Shown here: positions 1-5,440 of the stretch, one piece after another
Layout: every line of letters begins with the position of its first letter
Numbering within the stretch: the first letter of the stretch is position 1
Assembly (NCBI GenBank): GCA_035480535.1
Contig: DATIHQ010000090.1
Location: 1-6,039 of the forward strand
Reading direction: 5' to 3'
Source of the DNA: DATIHQ01 sp035480535
GTDB lineage: Bacteria; Chlamydiota; Chlamydiia; Chlamydiales; SM23-39
Length of the DNA: 6,039 nucleotides
Notes under the pieces: generated by a model
What the model saw: the letters and a program-made list of their open reading frames with translations, nothing else
What the model was told of the DNA's origin: nothing
Databases searched by the model: none
Translations under genes and position numbers: made by a program

Positions 1-97
1 AGAAGGCGGTTTTCCCATTCGCAAAAACAAATGGCGCCGCGGCTCTCAGAATAAAAATCTTTCGCAACTCTTGTGCAGAACATGTTTCCTCGGCTAG

Positions 98-103
98 TAT
101 AAT
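98..103 (+). promoter_or_regulatory. -10 box of the probable operon promoter
   Basis: A perfect TATAAT lies 24 bases before the rpe start codon and would place the transcript start near 110, giving a short leader. The -35 side is poor: at an 18-base spacing only a 3-of-6 match (74-79) is found, and the better-looking TTGTGC at 71-76 is 21 bases away. The leader has AAAGG at 109-113, too far (14 bases) from the ATG to be a good ribosome site, and a GGGG at 122-125. It is the only promoter candidate found ahead of the seven-gene run, so it may drive all of it. The -10 match is seen; promoter activity is inferred. Confidence 0.55.
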
Positions 104-127
104 ACATTAAAGGTCATTTTTGGGGCT

Positions 128-778
128 ATGAAACGAGTCGAGATTTGTCCTTCGATTTTGTCGGGGGATTTTGGCCATCTTGCCGATGAGGCAAAGCGCA
201 TTGAGACGGCTGGCGCCGATGAAATCCATATCGACATCATGGATGGCCATTTTGTTCCCAATTTAACATTGGGGCCGAGGGCGGTGGCGGCAATCAATAG
301 AGCTACGCCGCTGTTTCTCGATGTCCATTTGATGATCTATAACCCTTATGATTTTATTGAAGCCTTTGTCCAGGCAGGCGCCGATCGGATCACGTTCCAT
401 TTTGAAGCGACTGAAGATGTGGAAGATACGATTAATTTTATCCGGAAATGCGGCAAGGAAGCGGGCGTTGCCTTCCGCCCCGAAACTTCCTTTTCAATGG
501 CTGTAAAATACCTGGATAAATGCGATCTGGTTTTGCTGATGACGGTGAGTCCTGGGTTTGGTGGGCAGGAATTTATGCCCAAAGTGGTGGATAAAATTAA
601 GCTGACCCGAAAGGCGGCTGGAGATGGGATTAAGATTCAAGTGGATGGAGGGATCAATCCCGAGACGGCCAAGCTCTGCGCCAAGGCGGGGGCCAACTCG
701 TTCGTCAGCGGCCACTATTTATTTTCTCAACCTGATTTAGCTAAGGCGATCGCAACGTTGAGGAAATCGGCAGAATGA
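128..778 (+). CDS. rpe: Ribulose-phosphate 3-epimerase
   Basis: A cytosolic TIM-barrel enzyme that interconverts D-ribulose 5-phosphate and D-xylulose 5-phosphate in the non-oxidative pentose phosphate pathway. The 216-residue product has the usual family length and all main motifs. CPSILSGDF is near the N-terminus. His34 and Asp36 lie on strand 2, followed by MDGHFVPN (38-45). Metal-site His67 is in DVHLM. The phosphate-side loop MTVSPGFGGQ is at 138-147, and the catalytic Asp173 is in QVDGGIN. Asp36, Asp173 and the histidines match the known metal-dependent epimerisation centre. One difference is visible: the second phosphate loop, usually GS, reads SGHYLF with His196. The ATG at 128 fits the family N-terminus, although the Shine-Dalgarno sequence is weak. 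It is the first gene of the operon, and its stop codon overlaps the yvcK start as ATGA. Confidence 0.96.
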   Translation: MKRVEICPSILSGDFGHLADEAKRIETAGADEIHIDIMDGHFVPNLTLGPRAVAAINRATPLFLDVHLMIYNPYDFIEAFVQAGADRITFHFEATEDVEDTINFIRKCGKEAGVAFRPETSFSMAVKYLDKCDLVLLMTVSPGFGGQEFMPKVVDKIKLTRKAAGDGIKIQVDGGINPETAKLCAKAGANSFVSGHYLFSQPDLAKAIATLRKSAE

Positions 779-1755
779 TTCGAGGCGTATCCAAAAAAGT
801 GGTGGTGATCGGCGGGGGAACAGGGAACTTCGTCGTGTTGCGCGGCCTGAAAAAATACCTTCTCGATCTCACTGCGATTGTCTCGATGGCCGATGATGGG
901 GGAAGCACTGGGATTTTGCGCGATGAATTGGGCGTTTTGCCGCCGGGCGATGTGCGGCAGTGTTTGGTCGCCCTTTCCAATTCAAGCCGTCTTCTTCGTT
1001 CGCTGATGAACTACCGCTTTGAAAATGGGGGATTGGGAGGTCATTCGTTTGGCAATCTTCTCCTTTCTGCATTGGAGAAGGTGACGGGAAGTTTTGAAAA
1101 GGCAGTGGAGGAAGCGGGCAAGATTCTCAATATCAAGGGAAAAGTCGTCCCCGTGACCACGCACCAAGTGCGGCTGAAAATGGTGCTGAACAACCGAAAG
1201 ATTCTGGAAGGGGAGAAGGAGATCTATCTCTCTCAGGAGATCGATCAGGGGTACAAGACCATTTATCTCGAACCTTTTCCTAAAGTGAACCCCCGCGTGA
1301 TTGAGGAGATTAGCAATGCCGATCTGATTGTCCTTGGGCCTGGCGGGCTGCACACTTCATTGATTCCCAATCTTTTAGTCGAAGGGGTTTGCGAGGCGAT
1401 TTGCAATAGCGATGCGAAGAAAGTGTTTGTCGTCAATCTCATGAACCGCAAAGGGCAGACGACCGGTTTTAAAACTTCCCATTATCTTGGAGAGCTGGTC
1501 CGATTTTTAGGGCGCGATATTTTCGATCACATTCTCATCAACATTCAAAAACCCAACAAAGAACTCATCGAGGTCTATTCAGCCGAAGGGGATCTTGTGG
1601 AAAATGATCTGGAGAATGACGATCGGGTGATTTTCGCCGATCTGCTCGGCTATGTAGCGGAAGAACCTAAGCGGGAGCTGATCAAGAGGAATTTGATTCG
1701 CCACGATTCGAAAAAATTGGCGCAGGAGTTAATGAAGATTGTTGATCATCTTTGA
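775..1755 (+). CDS. yvcK: YvcK/CofD-like gluconeogenesis factor
   Basis: A soluble Rossmann-type protein of the CofD/YvcK superfamily. In Bacillus subtilis the relative YvcK is needed for growth on gluconeogenic carbon sources and for normal cell shape, and it binds UDP-sugars; the enzymatic reaction, if any, is not established. The 326-residue product is close to the usual length (about 317). It shows GGGTGNF at 13-19, the diagnostic DDGGSTG at 40-46, LPPGDVRQC at 55-63, GGHSFGNLLL at 88-97 and the later GPGGLHTS block at 188-195. This last block usually reads GPGSLYTS, so Gly191 and His193 are substitutions. In many bacteria yvcK sits with rapZ and whiA; here it lies between rpe and a HAD gene. 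AGGA at 761-764 stands 10 bases before the ATG. The C-terminal codons overlap the HAD gene by 17 bases. Confidence 0.92.
   Translation: MIRGVSKKVVVIGGGTGNFVVLRGLKKYLLDLTAIVSMADDGGSTGILRDELGVLPPGDVRQCLVALSNSSRLLRSLMNYRFENGGLGGHSFGNLLLSALEKVTGSFEKAVEEAGKILNIKGKVVPVTTHQVRLKMVLNNRKILEGEKEIYLSQEIDQGYKTIYLEPFPKVNPRVIEEISNADLIVLGPGGLHTSLIPNLLVEGVCEAICNSDAKKVFVVNLMNRKGQTTGFKTSHYLGELVRFLGRDIFDHILINIQKPNKELIEVYSAEGDLVENDLENDDRVIFADLLGYVAEEPKRELIKRNLIRHDSKKLAQELMKIVDHL
1724..1728 (+). promoter_or_regulatory. Ribosome binding site that fixes the HAD start
   Basis: AGGAG lies within the end of yvcK, 10 bases before a TTG at 1739. In that reading frame a TGA occupies 1733-1735, so no start further upstream is possible. 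The codons after it are TTG, TTG, ATC, ATC, leading straight into the catalytic DLDDT motif, so no downstream ATG can be used either. The gene must start at one of the two TTG codons (1739 or 1742). Confidence 0.7.
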
Positions 1756-2395
1756 TCTCGACGACACGCTGATTGACACATCGGGCAAGGTCACTCCCTT
1801 TAAAATGAAGGAGTGTCTAAAGCGGCTCATGGCAGAAGGTCTCCCCATTCAAGATTTTTCTGCAGCGTATGCCGAATTGATGGAGATCAATGCAAACTGC
1901 CCCCGATCCAAAGATACGCTGCATCGCTTTGTCGCAAAGCGAGGGGGCGACCCCAAACTGGCGGAGAAGGCCTTTGAAGAAATGATTACGCCGCTTCCTG
2001 CCGATTTCACCATCCCAACCACGCCTCATGCAAAAGAAATATTAGAATTTTACCGCAAATCCCATACACTGGCTCTCGTAACGGGGGGGCACCCTCCGTT
2101 CCAGCGGGAGAAGTTGAAAAAAGCTGGTATTGAACCTTCAATTTTTAGTAAGATAGCTATCCCCGAAGATTCGATAAAAAAACCTTATTATGAAGGAATT
2201 CTTAAAGAATTTTCTGTGACTCCTGCCCAAGTTTGGGTCTGTGGAGATCGCATTGCGATGGACTTAATGCCGGCCTATGAGCTGGGTTTTAAGACGATCC
2301 ATATGCGGTGGGGGCGAGGGGCACAAGCTAAATGTGAGAAATGGATCCATTATGCCATTTCCGATCTTAGCGAACTGAAAGGAATTATAAGATGA
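1739..2395 (+). CDS. HAD-superfamily hydrolase (probable phosphatase)
   Basis: A haloacid dehalogenase-type hydrolase of 218 residues, most likely a cytosolic phosphatase for a small phosphorylated metabolite; the substrate cannot be read from the sequence. All four motifs are present. Motif I is DLDDT with nucleophile Asp6 and acid Asp8. Motif II has Thr115 in LVTGG, motif III has Lys148 in KKP, and motif IV is CGDR with Asp170 and a further Asp175. The mostly helical stretch from about 15 to 90, between motifs I and II, is the expected C1-type cap, as in nucleotidase- or phosphoglycolate-phosphatase-like members. The start is a TTG, forced by an in-frame stop at 1733-1735. The gene overlaps yvcK by 17 bases and efp by 4, so it is probably translationally coupled. 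A G7 run encodes the two glycines of motif II and an A7 run the motif III lysines. Family assignment is firm; the function is not. Confidence 0.88.
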   Translation: MLIIFDLDDTLIDTSGKVTPFKMKECLKRLMAEGLPIQDFSAAYAELMEINANCPRSKDTLHRFVAKRGGDPKLAEKAFEEMITPLPADFTIPTTPHAKEILEFYRKSHTLALVTGGHPPFQREKLKKAGIEPSIFSKIAIPEDSIKKPYYEGILKEFSVTPAQVWVCGDRIAMDLMPAYELGFKTIHMRWGRGAQAKCEKWIHYAISDLSELKGIIR

Positions 2396-2946
2396 CAACT
2401 GCGAATCAGATCACTCCGGGAATGACCCTCAATATCGACGGCAAGATTTTCCGTGTCGAATCGAGCGTGAAGGTCACAGTGGCTAAGGGGACTCCCTTTG
2501 TCAAAACGAAATTGCGCAATCTGATCACCGATGAGATCATCGAAAAGAACTTCAAGGTGGATCAAACCGTCCAGGAAGTTTCCCTGGTGGAGCGAACCCT
2601 CGAATTTTTATATCCCGAAGGGAAAGAATATCTCTTTCTCGATATCGGCAATTTAGAACAAGTACTTGTACCCGCTTCGATTCTCGCGGATAAAGTCCAT
2701 TTTCTTAAAGAAGGCATACAAGTCAAGGCGATGTTTTATGGCGACACAATTTTCGCCATCGAGCTGCCCCAGTTCTTGGAGATCATGGTCGTGAAAACAG
2801 AGCCAGGCGATAGCGCTGCCCGCTCTAGCTCCACCAAGAAGGCTGTTTTGGAGACAGGAGCCAAGCTCGAAGTGCCTCTCTTTATTGAAAGCGGCGATGT
2901 CATCAAAGTGGATACGCAAGTCAATGAATACATTCAAAGGGTGTAG
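2392..2946 (+). CDS. efp: Elongation factor P (chlamydial EF-P 1-like)
   Basis: EF-P binds between the ribosomal P and E sites and relieves stalling at consecutive prolines. The 184-residue product has the expected three-domain layout: a KOW-like domain I to about 65, an OB domain II to about 128, and an OB domain III ending in the signature VPLF...GDVIKVDT and EYIQRV. The loop that reaches the peptidyl-transferase centre reads VTVAKGTPF, with Lys32 at the tip where E. coli carries the modified Lys34 in PGKG. The Pro-Gly before the lysine is replaced by Val-Ala. This loop style and the EYIQRV end resemble chlamydial EF-P 1 as remembered; Chlamydia has two EF-P copies. No modification enzyme is in the window. 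AAAGGA at 2378-2383 lies 8 bases before the ATG, which overlaps the HAD stop as ATGA. Confidence 0.95.
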   Translation: MTTANQITPGMTLNIDGKIFRVESSVKVTVAKGTPFVKTKLRNLITDEIIEKNFKVDQTVQEVSLVERTLEFLYPEGKEYLFLDIGNLEQVLVPASILADKVHFLKEGIQVKAMFYGDTIFAIELPQFLEIMVVKTEPGDSAARSSSTKKAVLETGAKLEVPLFIESGDVIKVDTQVNEYIQRV

Positions 2947-3411
2947 ATGGATTTTGACGAAATCAAGAAATTAATCAGTTGGTTAGAGGAGAGTAAATTA
3001 CGAAAGATTGTCTATAAGAAAGGGGATTTCGAGCTTCACCTCGAAAAAGATCTTCCCCAACCCCGCTCCATCCGCGTCGCTCCAGAAACCACCAATGAAT
3101 CGGCCTTTCAATCAGAACTTCCCCTCAAAGGCGAACGAGGCGGCCACGGCCACCACGCTCCTCAACCTGACGCCCCCGGCGCCTACGTCACCTCTCCTAT
3201 GGTGGGCACCTATTATTCTTGTCCCGCACCCGACCAGCCCTCTTTCGTGAAAATCGGCGATAAAGTGAATGAAAACACCGTCGTTTGCATCATCGAAGCG
3301 ATGAAAGTAATGAACGAAGTCAAAGCAGGCGTCAATGGCGTCGTCGCAGAAATCCTCAATGATAACGCCCAACCTGTTGAGTTTGGAACCCGCCTCCTAC
3401 GGATCACCTGA
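2947..3411 (+). CDS. accB: Biotin carboxyl carrier protein of acetyl-CoA carboxylase
   Basis: BCCP carries the biotin that shuttles CO2 from biotin carboxylase to the carboxyltransferase in malonyl-CoA synthesis, the first committed step of fatty-acid synthesis. The 154-residue product has the typical N-terminal segment (IKKLISWLEES, then KKGDFELHLEK) to about residue 35. A flexible Pro/Gly/His-rich linker at about 36-78 includes GHGHH. The C-terminal biotinyl domain spans about 79-154. The biotinylated lysine is Lys120 in EAMKVMNEV; the usual motif is EAMKMM. The segment SCPAPDQPSF (91-100) matches the protruding thumb of E. coli-type BCCP. The gene starts directly after the efp stop, with AAAGGG at 2936-2941 as ribosome site, and shares one base with accC. 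Codon style changes from mixed to strongly C-ending near 3050, inside this gene. Confidence 0.96.
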   Translation: MDFDEIKKLISWLEESKLRKIVYKKGDFELHLEKDLPQPRSIRVAPETTNESAFQSELPLKGERGGHGHHAPQPDAPGAYVTSPMVGTYYSCPAPDQPSFVKIGDKVNENTVVCIIEAMKVMNEVKAGVNGVVAEILNDNAQPVEFGTRLLRIT

Positions 3412-4769
3412 TGCAGAAAGTGCTCGTTGCCAATCGCGGCGAAATTGCCGTACGGATCATCCGAGCCTGCCACGATCTAGGGCTGCAGACGGTTGCTGTC
3501 TATTCAGAAGTCGACGCTGAGGCGATGCACGTCCATCACGCCGATGAGGCCATCTGCATTGGAGAGGCTCCCTCAGCAAAATCCTATCTGAAAATCTCCA
3601 ACCTCATCGCCGCCTGTGAGATCACCGGCGCCGACGCTGTTCACCCCGGCTACGGCTTCCTCAGCGAAAATGCCAACTTTGCCTCCATCTGTGAAAGTTC
3701 CGGCCTCACCTTCATTGGCCCTCCCTCCCAAGCCATTGCCCTCCTCGGCGACAAAGCCGCCGCGAAAGCCACCGCCAAAAGCGTTAAATGCCCCATCATT
3801 CCCGGCTCCGACGGCATTGTCCAAGACGTCGACGCCGGCCTCCGAGAAGCCCATAAATTCGGTTTTCCCATCTTCATTAAAGCCGTCGCTGGCGGCGGCG
3901 GAAAAGGGATTCGCATCGCCTATTCCGAAGAAGACTTCGTTAAAAAGTTCATCGCCGCCCGCGCCGAGGCCGAAGTCAGCTTCAATAACCCCGAAGTCTA
4001 CCTCGAGAAAATGATCGTCAACCCTCGCCACATCGAAGTGCAAGTCATGGGCGACAAACACGGCAATTACGTCTATCTCTTCGAGCGCGACTGCACCATC
4101 CAGCGCCGCCGACAGAAACTCATTGAAGAAGCCCCCAGCCCCATCATCAACTCAAGCCTCCGCAAGAAAGTCGGTGAATGTGCCGTCGACATCGTCCGCG
4201 CAGCCAAATACTCCTCCGCCGGCACCGTCGAATTTCTCCTCGACGAAGAGAAAAACTTCTACTTCATGGAAGTCAACACCCGCATCCAAGTCGAGCACAC
4301 CGTCACCGAAGAGCTCACCGGCCTCGACCTCGTTCAGCAACAAATCCGCATCGCCCGCGGCGAAAAGCTCCCCTGGAAGCAAAAAGACATTGAACTCCGC
4401 GGCCACGTCATCGAATTTCGCATCAACGCCGAAAACCCCGCCCAGCAATTCGCCCCCTCCCCCGGCCAACTCGAACACTTTATCCCCCCCGGCGGCCCCC
4501 ACGTCCGCATTGACAGCGCCTGCTACGGCGGCTACCGCATCCCCCCCAACTACGACTCCATGATAGCCAAACTCATCGTAAAAGGGCGCAACCGCGAAGA
4601 AGCCATTGCCCACGCCAAACGCGCCCTCCGCGAATTCCACATCGCCGGCGTCCACTCAACAATCCCTTTCCACCAATACATGCTTGAAGACAAAAGGTTT
4701 TTAAACAATGATTACACGATCACTTATATTGATCAGCTTATTGCTGAAGGCTGCAACTTTACCCGCTGA
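3411..4769 (+). CDS. accC: Biotin carboxylase subunit of acetyl-CoA carboxylase
   Basis: An ATP-grasp enzyme that carboxylates the biotin of AccB using bicarbonate and ATP. The 452-residue product has the usual length (E. coli 449). The N-terminal domain has VLVANRGEIAVRI and HPGYGFLSEN (78-87). ATP-binding Lys115 and Lys157 precede the glycine-rich loop GGGGKG (161-166). His207 and Glu209 lie in PRHIEVQV. Mg2+ ligands Glu274 and Glu287 are followed by Asn289, and the bicarbonate/biotin site has Arg291, Gln293, Val294, Glu295 and Arg337. All catalytic residues are kept. Two differences from the E. coli form are Arg234 where E. coli has His236 (QRRRQK), and Thr297 in VEHTVTE where Pro is usual. 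The ribosome site is weak and the ATG overlaps the accB stop, suggesting coupled synthesis. Codons are overwhelmingly C-ending, unlike rpe and yvcK. Two C7 runs (4484-4490, 4541-4547) encode Pro-Pro pairs. Confidence 0.97.
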   Translation: MQKVLVANRGEIAVRIIRACHDLGLQTVAVYSEVDAEAMHVHHADEAICIGEAPSAKSYLKISNLIAACEITGADAVHPGYGFLSENANFASICESSGLTFIGPPSQAIALLGDKAAAKATAKSVKCPIIPGSDGIVQDVDAGLREAHKFGFPIFIKAVAGGGGKGIRIAYSEEDFVKKFIAARAEAEVSFNNPEVYLEKMIVNPRHIEVQVMGDKHGNYVYLFERDCTIQRRRQKLIEEAPSPIINSSLRKKVGECAVDIVRAAKYSSAGTVEFLLDEEKNFYFMEVNTRIQVEHTVTEELTGLDLVQQQIRIARGEKLPWKQKDIELRGHVIEFRINAENPAQQFAPSPGQLEHFIPPGGPHVRIDSACYGGYRIPPNYDSMIAKLIVKGRNREEAIAHAKRALREFHIAGVHSTIPFHQYMLEDKRFLNNDYTITYIDQLIAEGCNFTR

Positions 4770-4773
4770 GAGT

Positions 4774-5295
4774 ATGGACCCCGAAAAGACTAAATTGCTC
4801 ATCTCTCAAGATCAGATTTCCGAAAAACTCACTCTCGCCGCTGGGCAGATCCAGCGAGACTACAATGGCAAAGACCTCGTCATCGTCATGGTCCTTAAAG
4901 GCGCCCTTTGCCTCACTGCCGACCTCATCCGCAAGCTCGACCTGCCCCTCGACGTCGAATATGTCCAGTGTTCCAGCTACGGCGCCGGCGGCAAACAGCG
5001 CGGCGAGCTCCAGATTATTGGATTGGACCGGCTGCATATTCATAATCGCGATGTTCTTCTTGTGGATGACATCTTCGACTCGGGGCACACGATGCAGGCT
5101 CTTGTGAGTGCTTTGCGGGAAAAACATCCTCGTACTTTGAAGAGTTTGGTTCTTCTTTCGAAGAATGTGCCTCATGTCACAGATTATCGCCCGGATTATG
5201 TGCTGTTTCCGATTGAGAATCTTTTTGTGGTTGGCTACGGTCTCGACTACAAAGAAAGATACAGAGGACTAGAAGGCGTCTATGTCTTAGAGTAG
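4774..5295 (+). CDS. hpt: Hypoxanthine phosphoribosyltransferase
   Basis: A purine-salvage enzyme joining hypoxanthine or guanine to PRPP to give IMP or GMP. From the ATG at 4774 the product is 173 residues, the normal size for bacterial Hpt. It shows LKGAL (41-45), SSYG (67-70), the PRPP-binding motif VLLVDDIFDSGHT (94-106), base-contacting Lys130, and VVGYGLDYKERYR (152-164). Where human HPRT has Mg2+-binding Asp193 (IPDKF), this protein has IENLF with Asn149. An earlier in-frame ATG at 4708 would add 22 hydrophobic residues and overlap accC by 62 bases. The later start matches the family N-terminus (KLLISQDQI after a few residues) and sits 4 bases after the accC stop, so it is preferred, although its own ribosome site is poor. 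Codon style changes near 5010, inside the gene. Chlamydiaceae are thought to lack this gene, so it fits a less reduced relative. Confidence 0.93.
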   Translation: MDPEKTKLLISQDQISEKLTLAAGQIQRDYNGKDLVIVMVLKGALCLTADLIRKLDLPLDVEYVQCSSYGAGGKQRGELQIIGLDRLHIHNRDVLLVDDIFDSGHTMQALVSALREKHPRTLKSLVLLSKNVPHVTDYRPDYVLFPIENLFVVGYGLDYKERYRGLEGVYVLE

Positions 5296-5301
5296 ACTCG
5301 A

Positions 5302-5315
5302 CACCCCGTCGGGTG
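5302..5315 (+). repeat. GC-rich hairpin after hpt
   Basis: A perfect inverted repeat, CACCC (5302-5306), loop CGTC, GGGTG (5311-5315), starts 7 bases after the hpt stop. A second, imperfect stem (about 5312-5327, TTC loop) competes for the GGGTG arm, and CCGCGG follows at 5326-5331. No T-run follows, so this is not a standard intrinsic terminator. The block from 5300 to 5336 is much more GC-rich than the DNA after it and could be a dispersed repeat or a weak 3' stabilising structure. Confidence 0.4.
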
Positions 5316-5377
5316 GCTTCGCCCTCCGCGGCCCCCAAAATGCCAACCGCTTTCTCCATTTGAGACCAATTTCTACC

Positions 5378-5392
5378 GGACTAGTCCCTTTT
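5378..5392 (+). terminator. Palindrome followed by short T-run (weak terminator candidate)
   Basis: GGACTAGTCC (5378-5387) is a perfect 10-base palindrome followed by CTTTT. As RNA it can form only a 3-bp GGA/TCC stem with a CTAG loop, which is weak. It is the only sequence between the convergent hpt and the minus-strand small gene that resembles a stem followed by T's. The remainder of 5296-5440 shows no gene. Confidence 0.2.
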
Positions 5393-5440
5393 ATGCCAGT
5401 TTTTCCGATCTAGTATGTAAAATTTGCGCAATCACTAAGC

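Larger units (their letters stand above)
98..5295 (+). other. Seven-gene operon rpe-yvcK-HAD-efp-accB-accC-hpt
   Basis: Seven plus-strand genes are packed without usable intergenic space. rpe/yvcK overlap by 4 bases (ATGA), yvcK/HAD by 17, and HAD/efp by 4 (ATGA). efp/accB abut exactly, accB/accC overlap by 1 base (TGATG), and accC/hpt are 4 bases apart. This supports one transcript with translational coupling. rpe, efp, accB and accC follow the order recalled for Chlamydia, with yvcK and the HAD gene placed between rpe and efp, and hpt after accC. Co-transcription is inferred from spacing. Confidence 0.75.

Noticed and set aside
1..54. Possible tail of an upstream plus-strand gene ending in TAA at 52-54
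   Set aside because: Only 17 codons are visible, all three plus frames are open for a while, and none shows a recognisable protein end.
2083..2089. G7 run in HAD motif II and C7 runs in accC as contingency tracts
   Set aside because: They encode required Gly-Gly and Pro-Pro residues in intact conserved genes. Seven-base runs are expected in such codon pairs and housekeeping enzymes are unlikely to phase-vary.
2174..2182. A_AAA_AAA heptamer in frame in the HAD gene, a possible -1 frameshift site
   Set aside because: It encodes the motif III lysines, the zero frame gives a complete HAD protein, and no downstream structure or meaningful -1 product was evident.
3573..4655. Long open frames on the minus strand and in other plus frames inside accC (up to 167 codons)
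   Set aside because: They are by-products of the C-rich codon use in accC, which removes stops in other frames. Their translations are low-complexity (Gly/Ala/Asp- or Ser/Pro-rich) and they lack ribosome sites.
4708..4773. Upstream ATG of hpt giving a hydrophobic, signal-peptide-like N-terminus, with AAAAGG 10 bases before it
   Set aside because: The added 22 residues come from reading the accC tail in another frame. Hpt is a cytosolic enzyme and the family N-terminus matches the 4774 start. The hydrophobic look is explained by overlap with codons for the conserved end of AccC.
5424..5431. TTGCGCAA palindrome near the end of the minus-strand small gene as a terminator
   Set aside because: It has no room for a loop with a stable stem and is not followed by a proper T-run on the minus strand.
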